Shown here in pieces: positions 6,989-14,959 of a stretch of DNA of 16,169 bases (positions are counted from its first letter, which is position 1; each line of letters starts with the position of its first letter). The notes under the pieces are model-generated. The model made no database searches. It was not told where the DNA came from and worked only from the letters and a program-made list of their open reading frames with translations. A program made the translations under genes and the position numbers. Source of the stretch: Chitinophagaceae bacterium (GTDB taxonomy: Bacteria > Bacteroidota > Bacteroidia > Chitinophagales > Chitinophagaceae). The stretch lies in assembly GCA_021738605.1 (NCBI GenBank), contig JAIPBY010000027.1, positions 1 through 16,169 on the forward strand. The letters run 5' to 3'.

Positions 6989-7387
6989 TCAATCCTTTAT
7001 CTCCTCCAATTCGGGAATGGCGATGACGGCGGTGTCCAAAATCAACTCAGCTTTTCCTGAAAGCACATTCCTTACATTTTCCCAATAGGCTTCTCTGTAA
7101 AGCATCTGCTTTTCCAATGAATCTGCACGCAACTTGAGATTTGTCAGCTCTCTTCTTTCTGATTGGCTGCCATAACCGGGTACATAATATTTCAAAGGAG
7201 TAAAACTGATCAATGCAGTTGTAAGAGCAACCAACATCACAAAAACAAAGCATGAAACGATGTATACACTCAGCCGGGTCAATTTAAACGTAACAACCTC
7301 CTCATAGGTATGGTCATTCATCACCACAAGCCTATACCTGTTGGTCAATCTTTTGAACCTGCTCTGGTTTGTGGTCTGGTCTGCCAT
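6989..7387 (-). CDS. Single-pass membrane protein with coiled coil, like the N-terminus of Bacteroidota M23 peptidases
   Basis: From the chosen ATG at 7387 the protein has 132 residues. A cytoplasmic start (RYRLVVMNDHTYEEVVTFKLTRL, residues about 17-40) precedes one transmembrane helix (about 41-61). Next come FTPLKYYVPGYG and a charged helix with heptad-like spacing (about 75-110). This order is what I recall from the N-terminal part of Bacteroidota M23/LytM endopeptidases, but the frame stops where the peptidase domain would begin. It may be a natural non-enzymatic relative rather than a pseudogene, because it is cleanly followed by AtpZ/AtpI 1 nt later. An in-frame ATG 16 codons upstream (7435) gives an unlikely proline- and phenylalanine-rich extension and is disfavoured. 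First gene of the operon. Confidence 0.72.
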   Translation of the reverse strand: MADQTTNQSRFKRLTNRYRLVVMNDHTYEEVVTFKLTRLSVYIVSCFVFVMLVALTTALISFTPLKYYVPGYGSQSERRELTNLKLRADSLEKQMLYREAYWENVRNVLSGKAELILDTAVIAIPELEEIKD

Positions 7388-7413
7388 TGGGGGAAATTGA
7401 TGAAATCTGGGCA

Positions 7414-7421
7414 TAAAGTTA
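7414..7421 (-). promoter_or_regulatory. Possible -7 box for the AtpZ-SprT operon
   Basis: On the minus strand the bases read TAACTTTA, one mismatch from TAnnTTTG. It ends 26 nt before the ATG at 7387. No convincing -33 element is present at the right distance, so support is weak. Confidence 0.25.
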
Positions 7422-7466
7422 CTGTTAATTGGCAAAACAGGGCCGTTTAAAATGCAGGATTAACCG

Positions 7467-7474
7467 TATTTTTA
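7467..7474 (+). promoter_or_regulatory. Possible -7 box for porW/sprE-like gene
   Basis: TATTTTTA differs from TAnnTTTG only in the last base and ends 6 nt before the TTG start at 7481. If real, the transcript begins at or next to the start codon, as proposed for other genes in the window. The -33 side is weak (TTT at 7446-7448). Confidence 0.35.
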
Positions 7475-7480
7475 CATCCC

Positions 7481-10447
7481 TTGAAGCATGCTCAACACAT
7501 TACCGTTTTTCATCTTGCGAGGCCATTCCTGGTTCTGGTGGGCTTGTTGTTGGCAATGGGGGTTCTCGCACAAGTAAATATCACCTATGACCTTGTAAAA
7601 CCCAAGGCCTATGAAAATAGAAAGCTGGCATCGGAGCTGACCCCAGACAAGAAAATCAATCCCGTAAAAAGATTAAAGGAGAACATTGTCTCTCATTACA
7701 ATTTCCACTTCAATGCTAACCAAAAGCTGACAAAGGTCGTTACCTCAGCCAAACAATCCAACAAAGACACCTTCACTACGCTGATTCCATTTTTCAATTA
7801 CAGCCTAGATCAAACGGCACAACAACAACAGGAACTGGACTCTGTTGTGATCAAGGTCAACAATGGCATCTTGCTGCATGACCTCAGGAATGATTGGGTA
7901 GATGACCTTTATTTGCTGATGGGCCAATCCTATTTCTACCAAAAGAAGTTTGACTCTGCTTACGAAGTATTCCAATACATCAACTACAATTTCCAACCCC
8001 GCAGCAAAGATGAAATAGGATTTGAAAAGTCAATCGGTTCCAACGTCAACGCAGTGGGGAGTATTTTCAATATCGCCTCAAAAGAAAATAAATTTTCAAC
8101 CCACCGGTTGGTCAGGAATGATGCGCTGCTTTGGATCATCAGAACACAGTTGGAAATGGGAAATGAAGATGATGCAAGTGGCATGATTGAAACCCTTTAT
8201 CACGACAACCTATTTCCCAAAAGATTAACCGACAAATTAGCTGAGTTAAAAGCCTACCTGTTCTACAGGAAACAACAACCAGATTCTGCAGCGATTTACC
8301 TGGAAAAATCATTAGGGGCCTGTGAGGACCATGCAGAAGAATCAAGAAGACTTTTTCTGATTGCCCAGTTGTATGCAAGATCCAATCAATCTAAAAAAGC
8401 CGATGATTTCTTCGAGAAAGCTGTATCCCTCACCACAGATCCTGTCATGGAGGCCTATGCACGCATATACCAAATTGGATTGACGTTGAATGAAACAGAT
8501 CAGGAAAAAAGAATTGATCAACATGTAAAGGCCTTGATCAACATGGCCAACAGGGAAAAATACGCGAACTACCGTTCCATCATTTATGCCGCCGCCGCAG
8601 AGATGGAAATGAAAAGAAAAAATATACCCAATGCAATTGAATTCCTGCTCAAAAGCAATGAATTCAATACAACGGACACCGATCTTAAAAACACAACGAA
8701 TTTGAGTATTGCATCGCTTGCTTTCAGCACAAAGCAATATGAACTGGCCAAAAAATATTACGACAGCATCAACATTGGCAACCAAAAAGATCCTGAAGAA
8801 ATCACCAGGAAAAAAAACATTGCCAACGCGCTGTTCGATGAGCTGAAAATAGTGAATACCGAAGATAGCCTGCAAGCCCTTGCTTCCCTGCCAGAGAAAG
8901 AAAGAGAAGCTGAATTGAAAACAATTCTGAAAAAATTAAGGAAAGAACAGGGATTGGATGAAAATGAGAAACAATCAGGCAGTACAGTTCCCAAAAATAA
9001 TTTGCTGGATGACAATACAGCAAGCCTTTTTCCCGCAGAACAAAAAAAGGGAGAATGGTATTTCAACAACCCCTCACTCAAAGCACAGGGCAGCATCTCT
9101 TTCAAAAACAAATGGGGCAACAGGGCCAATGGAGACAATTGGAGAAGGGCGGCGGCCCTTAATGCGGCCATGCGGTCAAACCTCCCCAAACAAACTGGAG
9201 CTGACTCAAAAGCAACTGATACGATTGCAGCCGCTGATCTTTCCATCGAGACATTAAGGGAAAAACTTCCCATGACACCAGAGAAACTTGCAGCATCCAA
9301 CGAAAAGAAATTTGAAGCCTATCAACAATTGGGGATCATTTACAAGGATAAGCTGGAAGACTGCAAGGAATCCATCACCTGGAATGAAAAATTGATCAAC
9401 CAAAAGAGCAATATTCCCACTTTAGAAAAACTGTTGTTTGATCTCGCCTATTGTTACCGTCAAACCGGAAGCAACTCCAAGGCCCTGTTTTATCAATCCC
9501 AATTGGCAGAAAAATTTCCAGCAAGCGAGATGAACAAGATGTTGCGTGACCCTTTGAGCATCAGCAAGGCAAAAAATGAAAAGACCAAAGAAGTTGCACA
9601 ACTTTATGACAAAGTGTACGATCTTTTTCTTTCAGGAAAATTTGAATTGGCGCGTGCAGAAAAAAGAAAAGCAGATTCGCTTCATGGAGAGAACAATTGG
9701 TCACCACAATTGCTGTACATCGAAGCTGTCTATTACATCAAAAACAAACAAGACAGCCTTGCCATCGATGCATTGAACAAGATTCCTTCCCTTTATCCAA
9801 ACTCTCCTGTTGCCATGAAAGCAGGACAACTGGCTGATGCCCTGAACAGAAGAGAAATCATTGAAAACGAGCTCCGCTCCATTTCGGTATCAAGAAAAAC
9901 AGAAGACAGCATCAAATGGGTTGACGACAGCCCTCTTCCAAAGGCCAAAGAAACCAAGATAAAGACGGAGCCTTCGCAAAGACAGGTGGTACAAGCCCCT
10001 GTGGTGGCTAAAACAAAAACAGATACCACGGCATTTAAAGCCCCTGTTATAGAGAAAAAAGCAGATGGATTTGTGTACAATCCAACTGAGCAATATGGGG
10101 TTTTACTTTTACTGAAGGATGTTGATGTTGTTTACATTAATGAAGCCAAGAGGGCGTTGACCAGGTACAATGCAGAACGGTATGCAGGGAGTCAATTAAC
10201 CTTGCGCAATGATAAAATCGGGGAATCACCATACATTCTTATCAGCGTATTTGCCAATGCGGGAGAGGCACTGGGCTATGTAGAGAAAACAGCCCCAATT
10301 GCCTCGAAAGAGGTGTTCCCCTGGCTGCCCGTTGAAAAATATACCTTTGTCATCATCTCTCCCAACAACCTGAAAAAGGTGCTGGAGGAAAAAGTTACCG
10401 GGCCCTATCTCCAGTTCATCAGGGCACAGATTCCTGGAAAATTTTAA
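7481..10447 (+). CDS. TPR-repeat protein of the PorW/SprE type (type IX secretion, gliding)
   Basis: This 988-residue exported protein has a signal peptide (hydrophobic residues 14-29, probable cleavage after VLA at 30). The first TPR-like unit (DDLYLLMGQSYFYQKKFDSAYE, about 141-171) follows a YNFHFNANQKL segment like the YN-x-x-FN region of SprE. More TPR-like helix pairs run through the middle, with a lysine/glutamate-rich stretch around 455-545. A compact conserved C-terminal domain begins near residue 864. In Flavobacterium and Porphyromonas, SprE/PorW is a periplasmic lipoprotein needed for type IX secretion and linked to the PorV/PorZ side of the machinery. Here no lipobox cysteine follows the signal peptide. 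The start codon is TTG: no in-frame ATG occurs before the signal peptide, and the next one, at residue 26, would cut the signal peptide. An unrelated large TPR protein is the alternative. Confidence 0.78.
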   Translation: MKHAQHITVFHLARPFLVLVGLLLAMGVLAQVNITYDLVKPKAYENRKLASELTPDKKINPVKRLKENIVSHYNFHFNANQKLTKVVTSAKQSNKDTFTTLIPFFNYSLDQTAQQQQELDSVVIKVNNGILLHDLRNDWVDDLYLLMGQSYFYQKKFDSAYEVFQYINYNFQPRSKDEIGFEKSIGSNVNAVGSIFNIASKENKFSTHRLVRNDALLWIIRTQLEMGNEDDASGMIETLYHDNLFPKRLTDKLAELKAYLFYRKQQPDSAAIYLEKSLGACEDHAEESRRLFLIAQLYARSNQSKKADDFFEKAVSLTTDPVMEAYARIYQIGLTLNETDQEKRIDQHVKALINMANREKYANYRSIIYAAAAEMEMKRKNIPNAIEFLLKSNEFNTTDTDLKNTTNLSIASLAFSTKQYELAKKYYDSINIGNQKDPEEITRKKNIANALFDELKIVNTEDSLQALASLPEKEREAELKTILKKLRKEQGLDENEKQSGSTVPKNNLLDDNTASLFPAEQKKGEWYFNNPSLKAQGSISFKNKWGNRANGDNWRRAAALNAAMRSNLPKQTGADSKATDTIAAADLSIETLREKLPMTPEKLAASNEKKFEAYQQLGIIYKDKLEDCKESITWNEKLINQKSNIPTLEKLLFDLAYCYRQTGSNSKALFYQSQLAEKFPASEMNKMLRDPLSISKAKNEKTKEVAQLYDKVYDLFLSGKFELARAEKRKADSLHGENNWSPQLLYIEAVYYIKNKQDSLAIDALNKIPSLYPNSPVAMKAGQLADALNRREIIENELRSISVSRKTEDSIKWVDDSPLPKAKETKIKTEPSQRQVVQAPVVAKTKTDTTAFKAPVIEKKADGFVYNPTEQYGVLLLLKDVDVVYINEAKRALTRYNAERYAGSQLTLRNDKIGESPYILISVFANAGEALGYVEKTAPIASKEVFPWLPVEKYTFVIISPNNLKKVLEEKVTGPYLQFIRAQIPGKF

Positions 10448-10480
10448 GGTTTCGTTTTCCTTAAAGACAGGGCTTTTATT

Positions 10481-10488
10481 TAGCTTTA
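10481..10488 (+). promoter_or_regulatory. Possible -7 box for PBP gene
   Basis: TAGCTTTA is one base from TAnnTTTG and ends 4 nt before the ATG at 10493, the same geometry as the exact box before the GNAT gene. The upstream gene ends only 45 nt earlier, so read-through from it is also possible. Confidence 0.35.
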
Positions 10489-10492
10489 CCCC

Positions 10493-12898
10493 ATGAAGGA
10501 TCATCTGAAAAAGAGCAGTGAAACATCCAAGCCAGTCAGGGTTTTTTGGAAATTTTTCCTCTACGCCTGGAGTGTTGTATTCTTGTTGATTCTTTTGATT
10601 TATGTTGGGCTCTTTGGAAAACTTCCGTCTATTGAAGAACTTGAAAACCCTTCTATGATGTCATCCTCCGAAATTTATGCGGATGACGGAACGATGATGG
10701 GAAAGTTTTACCTGAAGGACAGGATCAATGTGAAATACCAGGACATCTCACCCAATGTAATCAGGGCCCTTGTTTCTACAGAAGATGAACGATTCTATGA
10801 GCATTCTGGAATCGACATCAAAAGTCTGCTGCGTGCAATTGTCTTTCTTGGCAGTGAAGGTGGTGCCAGTACAATCACCCAGCAAACTGCCAAAGCCTTG
10901 TTGGGTCAACAGAGCAGCAAAAGTGTTACCAGGATCATTGAGAAGCTCAAGGAATGGATTGTAGCCATTCGCCTTGAAAGCAACCTTACCAAAGAGGAAA
11001 TCATCACCTTATACCTGAACATGGTGAATTACGGGGATGAGACCTATGGTATCAGGAATGCCGCCAAAACCTATTTCCAGAAGGAGCCAGGACAACTTGC
11101 GGTTGAAGAGGCCGCCGTATTGGTTGGTTTGCTCAAGGGCAGCACAAGATACAATCCAAGGCGTAATCCAAAGGCTGCCATGGCCAGGCGCAATACCGTT
11201 ATTGACCAAATGGTGAGAAACGAAGTATTGACCAAAGAAGAAGCAAGGGCGATAAAAATTGCACCTATTCAACTGAAATACCAGAAACTGGACGAAAATT
11301 CGGGTATAGCTCCCTATTTCCGGGAAATACTGAGAGAAGAATTGAAGAACTGGTGCAAGGAAAATGAAAACCCTGTAACTGGAGAACCCTATGATATCTA
11401 CAAGGATGGATTGAAAATATTCACAACCATCAATCCAAGGATGCAGGAGTATGCAGAAATAGCGGTTTACAGGCATATGCAGAACCTGCAAAAGGTCTTC
11501 AGCAGCCAATACAATATCAAGGATGGATCGACCTGGAAAACCCCTGAGGGTAAAGCAGTGATGACAAATGCCATGAGGCAATCTGACCGGTGGAGGAACC
11601 TCAAGGATGATGGGCTGGATGAGGAAGAAATCAAAAAAAGCTTCATGGAACCTGTGAGGATGAAGATCTTCTCATGGAATGAAAAAAGAGAGACAGATAC
11701 CATGATGTCTCCAATTGATTCCATCCGCTACCACAAGCAAATCATGCAGATTGGTCTGCTGTCCATGGACCCACAAACAGGCGAAGTCAAAGCCTGGGTT
11801 GGAGGAAGCAATTTCAGAAGGTTCAAGTTTGACCACGTAAACATCAAAACAAAAAGGCAAGTGGGATCAACATTCAAGCCCATCCTTTATACACTGGGTG
11901 TAATGAATGGATACAAACCCGAATCCATTTTCCCTGGCGGTCCCATCAACATGGGTGGAAAAATGATTGAGGGAGATGGTGGCCCGATGGCTGTCTGCCT
12001 TGCATTTTCAAAAAACCCAGGCGCAGTCTACCTCATTAATCAACTGGGCGTTCAGCGTACCGTTGAATTTGCCAAACAATGTGGAATTGAAAGCAAGATC
12101 CCCCCCTATCCATCCATTGCACTCGGTTCTGCGGATCTCTCCTTGTTTGAAATGGTTCAAGCCTATAGCATGTTTCCTGGAAGGGGATTCAATGTTAAAC
12201 CCTATTTTATTAGCCGTATTGAAGACAGGAATGGCAATGTGCTGGCCTCTTTCAGGTCAGAATCAAGGGAAGTGATCAGCGAGAGTGAAGCCTATATCAT
12301 GACCAAGATGCTTCAGGGCGTAGTTGATTTTGGTACTGGAAGGGCTTTGAGGGGCGCATATGGCATCAGTGGGCAAGTTGCGGGTAAAACCGGAACTACC
12401 AACGACAATGCTGATGGTTGGTTCATTGGGTTCAGCCCTCAACTTTTATCTGGAGTATGGGTTGGATGTGACGACCCCTTCCTTAGAATGCTTTACACTT
12501 CAGGAGGTTCGCAGATGGCCATGCCAGCATGGGCCTATTATTATCAGCAGGTCTTCAATGACAAAAGCCTGAATATAGACCCGGGGGCAGCATTCATCCC
12601 TCCAGCAAGCATGCAAAACGAGATTATATTTGACTATAACCAAGCCATAGATGGGCAGGAGTTGCTACCTGTAGAAGGTGAAGATGGCAGCAAGTCTGGA
12701 GAATATATTGAAATTCCCATCAGCAGTGGCAAAGAGAAAGTTGTCACCGAATCACAAAAATTTGAAGACCCCTCTATCCCACAGGAGGCACCCAAACCAA
12801 CTCCTGTACCGGTTAAAGAAAATGTCCAGCCTACCAAAGATAGTGTTGAAAGAAAGCGCGGAGGATTGTTGAAAAGGGTATTTGGTAAAAAACAATAA
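10493..12898 (+). CDS. Class A penicillin-binding protein 1A (glycosyltransferase and transpeptidase)
   Basis: This 801-residue inner-membrane enzyme polymerises and crosslinks peptidoglycan. A single N-terminal membrane anchor spans about 21-41. The GT51 glycosyltransferase domain has catalytic E97 in STEDERFYEHSG, GGASTITQQ (123-131) and the later EEAAVLVGLLKGSTRYNP. The transpeptidase domain has the nucleophile S459 in GSTFKP (K462), SKN at 506-508 and KTGT at 632-635. The segment between them (about 335-410, ending MSPIDSIRYHK) is the insertion typical of Bacteroidota homologues. The segment before SKN is short and lacks the usual W-x-P-x-N stretch. The C-terminus is a proline-rich tail ending in basic residues. 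Length is usual for the group. A strong hairpin follows the stop by 1 nt. The symbol mrcA/ponA is commonly used but orthology within the family cannot be settled here. Confidence 0.96.
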   Translation: MKDHLKKSSETSKPVRVFWKFFLYAWSVVFLLILLIYVGLFGKLPSIEELENPSMMSSSEIYADDGTMMGKFYLKDRINVKYQDISPNVIRALVSTEDERFYEHSGIDIKSLLRAIVFLGSEGGASTITQQTAKALLGQQSSKSVTRIIEKLKEWIVAIRLESNLTKEEIITLYLNMVNYGDETYGIRNAAKTYFQKEPGQLAVEEAAVLVGLLKGSTRYNPRRNPKAAMARRNTVIDQMVRNEVLTKEEARAIKIAPIQLKYQKLDENSGIAPYFREILREELKNWCKENENPVTGEPYDIYKDGLKIFTTINPRMQEYAEIAVYRHMQNLQKVFSSQYNIKDGSTWKTPEGKAVMTNAMRQSDRWRNLKDDGLDEEEIKKSFMEPVRMKIFSWNEKRETDTMMSPIDSIRYHKQIMQIGLLSMDPQTGEVKAWVGGSNFRRFKFDHVNIKTKRQVGSTFKPILYTLGVMNGYKPESIFPGGPINMGGKMIEGDGGPMAVCLAFSKNPGAVYLINQLGVQRTVEFAKQCGIESKIPPYPSIALGSADLSLFEMVQAYSMFPGRGFNVKPYFISRIEDRNGNVLASFRSESREVISESEAYIMTKMLQGVVDFGTGRALRGAYGISGQVAGKTGTTNDNADGWFIGFSPQLLSGVWVGCDDPFLRMLYTSGGSQMAMPAWAYYYQQVFNDKSLNIDPGAAFIPPASMQNEIIFDYNQAIDGQELLPVEGEDGSKSGEYIEIPISSGKEKVVTESQKFEDPSIPQEAPKPTPVPVKENVQPTKDSVERKRGGLLKRVFGKKQ

Positions 12899-12899
12899 A

Positions 12900-12925
12900 A
12901 AAGGCCTGGAAACATCCAGGCCTTT
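12900..12925. terminator. Bidirectional intrinsic terminator
   Basis: AAAGGCCTGGA (12900-12910) pairs perfectly with TCCAGGCCTTT (12915-12925) around an AACA loop. The + strand continues with a T-rich run, and the - strand also continues into a long T-rich stretch (complement of 12886-12900). It lies between the convergent PBP and beta-barrel genes and can serve both. Confidence 0.88.
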
Positions 12926-12950
12926 CAGTCTTTCTATTTTATGTAGGCTT

Positions 12951-13541
12951 TTATTTATCAAGCACTGCAGACACACCAACGCTGAAAAACAAATTGTTGG
13001 CCGCATTTCCTGTTACAGGCATTCTGTACTGGCTTTGTACAATTAAAAATGTTTCATCAAAAAGATTAACCTGTAGTCCAACACCTGCAGGGATATACGC
13101 AGCATAATATCCTTTCCATACCGATCCACCAACACCAAGTGATAGGAAAGGTGATACAATATGGTCATCATTCAACAACTTCATGAAGAGGTTGGCATCC
13201 AATTCAAAATAAGTTCTGGTTCCTGTGCTTGACGCGTAGGGTTTGTTGGAAAGGGTATAATCCACGTCTGACATACCTAACCGTGCATTGAAATCAAACT
13301 TTTCGTTCAATCCCTCAGTGTAGGTAATGGCCATACCGAACTTTTTCCTATCAAAACTGCTCCATTGTTTATCCGTCAAAACAAAAGACATTCCTTTTGA
13401 TTTTAGATCAACAGGAGTCTCGAAATCATGTCCTGTAAACTGGATCCCCAATTGCCTACTTTTTTTGTTCACTGGCTTTGATTGAGAGAATCCTGCATGG
13501 AAGAATGCCATGGCAAAAACAAATAATAATATTCTTTTCAT
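12951..13541 (-). CDS. Small outer-membrane beta-barrel protein
   Basis: The protein has 196 residues. A clear signal peptide (MKRILLFVFAMAFFHAGFSQ) begins it, with cleavage near residues 18-20. The rest alternates hydrophobic and polar residues in strand-length stretches with tight turns, for example FGMAITYTEGLNEKFDFNAR, and ends in a strand (NLFFSVGVSAVL) as porin-like barrels do. Glycine-rich SLGVGGSVW and PAGVGLQVNLF strands fit the OmpA-N-terminal/OmpW-like eight-strand barrel shape common in Bacteroidota. No peptidoglycan-binding OmpA C-terminal domain is present. The specific function is unknown. An exact -7 box lies 23 nt upstream of the ATG, so it is transcribed separately from the RlpA-like gene 93 nt upstream. 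Confidence 0.72.
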   Translation of the reverse strand: MKRILLFVFAMAFFHAGFSQSKPVNKKSRQLGIQFTGHDFETPVDLKSKGMSFVLTDKQWSSFDRKKFGMAITYTEGLNEKFDFNARLGMSDVDYTLSNKPYASSTGTRTYFELDANLFMKLLNDDHIVSPFLSLGVGGSVWKGYYAAYIPAGVGLQVNLFDETFLIVQSQYRMPVTGNAANNLFFSVGVSAVLDK

Positions 13542-13564
13542 AAACAGTTGTGTTTTGAGTATAA

Positions 13565-13572
13565 CAAAAATA
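13565..13572 (-). promoter_or_regulatory. -7 promoter box of the beta-barrel gene
   Basis: The minus strand reads TATTTTTG, an exact TAnnTTTG match, ending 23 nt before the ATG at 13541. The -33 region is only a weak TTA 19 nt upstream. The predicted leader is short, about 15-18 nt. Confidence 0.5.
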
Positions 13573-13634
13573 GTCGGTGAGAGTTGAAACTTAAAATAAT
13601 TATTGGTTTTTGGGATAATTAATCTGAATTATCC

Positions 13635-14057
13635 TCATTTTAGCACCTCTACCCTTACTTTAATGACGCCAACATCCTTAAAATCCAATGTTTTAGCAGC
13701 GGCCTTCGATAAGTCTACAAGCCTGGGATTTCGATGATGAAGCCGATCGTTGACCCGTACAGTTACTGTTTTGTCATTTTTAAGGTTTGTCACCTTTAGG
13801 AGGGTTCCCATGGGAAAAGTATTGTGCGCGCAGGTCAATTTGTCCTGCCGAAAAACCTCTCCGCTCGCGGTTTTCCTGCCAATGAACTTATTGGAATAAA
13901 AACTGGCATAGCCCACTGCACTGTCTGACTGCGCAATCTTCCTGTAGTTGACTTTTCCCTGGGCAGCTGATACAATTGGCCCCATCATGATCATGATGAT
14001 CATGAAATACGGAGCAATGGCTTTATTAAAAAATATCGACATAATATTCAGCAACAT
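13635..14057 (-). CDS. RlpA-like double-psi beta-barrel protein, exported
   Basis: The protein has up to 140 residues. A hydrophobic signal peptide (residues about 12-32, rich in Ile and Met, cleavage near SAA-QG) precedes the RlpA domain: GYASFYSNKFIGRKTASGE (49-67), CAHNTFPMGT (76-85), RVNDRLHHRNPRLVDLS (101-117). H78 and D104 match the catalytic residues reported for Pseudomonas RlpA, which cleaves glycan strands lacking stem peptides. There is no SPOR domain, so septal targeting is not evident. Two in-frame ATGs are possible, 14057 and 14042; the -7 box places the transcript start close to 14057, so a leaderless start there and a short-leader start at 14042 both remain open. Confidence 0.88.
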   Translation of the reverse strand: MLLNIMSIFFNKAIAPYFMIIMIMMGPIVSAAQGKVNYRKIAQSDSAVGYASFYSNKFIGRKTASGEVFRQDKLTCAHNTFPMGTLLKVTNLKNDKTVTVRVNDRLHHRNPRLVDLSKAAAKTLDFKDVGVIKVRVEVLK

Positions 14058-14064
14058 TCAATTA

Positions 14065-14072
14065 CAAAGGTA
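14065..14072 (-). promoter_or_regulatory. -7 promoter box of the RlpA-like gene
   Basis: The minus strand reads TACCTTTG, an exact TAnnTTTG match, ending 7 nt before the ATG at 14057. The -33 side is a weak TTTTC stretch at the expected distance. The rest of the 14058-14254 gap shows no RNA gene, repeat or hairpin that I can support. Confidence 0.5.
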
Positions 14073-14254
14073 AACAATCGCTCCACCCGAAAATTATTTT
14101 AATACATTTAATTGAAAATCTGCGCTATACACATAAGAATACTGAATCATCAAATCGACCACTCAATTATCCCAATAAGCTGAGCAATCAAAAATTATAC
14201 AATGGGTTCTCGTTAACTTAGTAGTATCATCCATCATTTAATCATTTCTTTGTG

Positions 14255-14956
14255 ATGCATAAAAACATTGTAACGGTCTTTTTTACACTGCTTGTATCAT
14301 TGGCATGGGCACAAGACAAGCAGGTTCTTGGGTTTAAACCCGTCAATGGTAAAGCTTCATTTTACAGCATGGTTGATCGTGACTCTCTTTTGGCCATGAT
14401 TGAACTGAAAAGCCTTATTCCTACACTGCAATATGAACTCCGGTACGCAAGCAGCAATAATTTTACGGGTCAGCGGTTGTACCCCAAAAATACGCATACC
14501 ACCTACCTGAGGCGCAATCCGGCCCTGGCCTTGGCAAAAGTTGCTGAAGATTTGAAAAAGAAAGGACTGGGTATTAAAATATGGGATGCCTATCGCCCCT
14601 ATCGTACAACAGTTAGATTTTGGGAATTGATCCATGATGAACGATTTGTGGCCAATCCATCTAAGGGGAGCGGACATAACCGGGGAACAGCGGTTGACCT
14701 TACCCTGGTAGACTTGAAAACTGGAAAGGAACTGGAAATGCCAACCACCTTCGATGATTTCACAGCAGTTGCTTTCCATGGGGCAAAAAATATTGATGAA
14801 CTGAAGATCAGGAACCGGGAGTTGCTCAAAACCACCATGGAAAAATTCGGCTTTATTCCACTGGAAACAGAATGGTGGCATTACTCCTGGCCAGGTGCAT
14901 CTGCCTATGATGTACTCGACCTTTCTTTCAAGGCACTGGGATCAAAGATTGATTGA
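14255..14956 (+). CDS. VanX/DdpX-type D-alanyl-D-alanine dipeptidase, exported
   Basis: This 233-residue zinc peptidase of family M15D cleaves D-Ala-D-Ala. The zinc-binding motif SGHNRGTAVDLT contains H141 and D148; EWWHY supplies catalytic E206 and third ligand H209. DAYRPY (R114) matches the VanX substrate/transition-state arginine. An N-terminal signal peptide (about 1-20, ending SLAWAQ) sends it to the periplasm, unlike cytoplasmic VanX of resistant enterococci. The likely role is therefore turnover of cell-wall-derived dipeptides, not vancomycin resistance; no vanHA or regulator is nearby. A GTG directly before the ATG is in frame (14252) and would add one residue; the ATG is chosen. Its stop lies 3 nt from the convergent DUF952 gene's stop. 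Confidence 0.93.
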   Translation: MHKNIVTVFFTLLVSLAWAQDKQVLGFKPVNGKASFYSMVDRDSLLAMIELKSLIPTLQYELRYASSNNFTGQRLYPKNTHTTYLRRNPALALAKVAEDLKKKGLGIKIWDAYRPYRTTVRFWELIHDERFVANPSKGSGHNRGTAVDLTLVDLKTGKELEMPTTFDDFTAVAFHGAKNIDELKIRNRELLKTTMEKFGFIPLETEWWHYSWPGASAYDVLDLSFKALGSKID

Positions 14957-14959
14957 TCA

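Noticed and set aside
7388..7435. N-terminal extension of the M23-stub protein
   Set aside because: The extension is unlike known N-termini of this protein type and would cover the candidate -7 box. The ATG at 7387 fits better.
8342..9300. Two minus-strand open frames of about 180 codons inside the PorW/SprE-like gene
   Set aside because: Compositions are skewed (Phe-, Cys- or Ser-rich), no domain pattern is visible, and the + strand frame reads through as a coherent TPR protein.
13985..14005. Near-palindromic run of ATGATC units in the RlpA-like gene
   Set aside because: It encodes the Met/Ile-rich core of the signal peptide, and the palindrome is broken at the centre. Codon-level coincidence is the simplest explanation.
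14245..14252. TTTCTTTG as a -7 box for the VanX-like gene
   Set aside because: The second base of the box is wrong (T for A) and it ends 2 nt before the ATG, so transcription would start inside the coding region.
14255..14956. VanX-like gene as a vancomycin-resistance determinant
   Set aside because: There is no ligase, dehydrogenase or two-component regulator nearby, and the protein is exported. DdpX-like recycling is more plausible.
14940..14958. GATCAA/TTGATC inverted repeat at the end of the VanX-like gene
   Set aside because: A 6-bp AT-rich stem with a 7-nt loop and no T-run is too weak to call a terminator.
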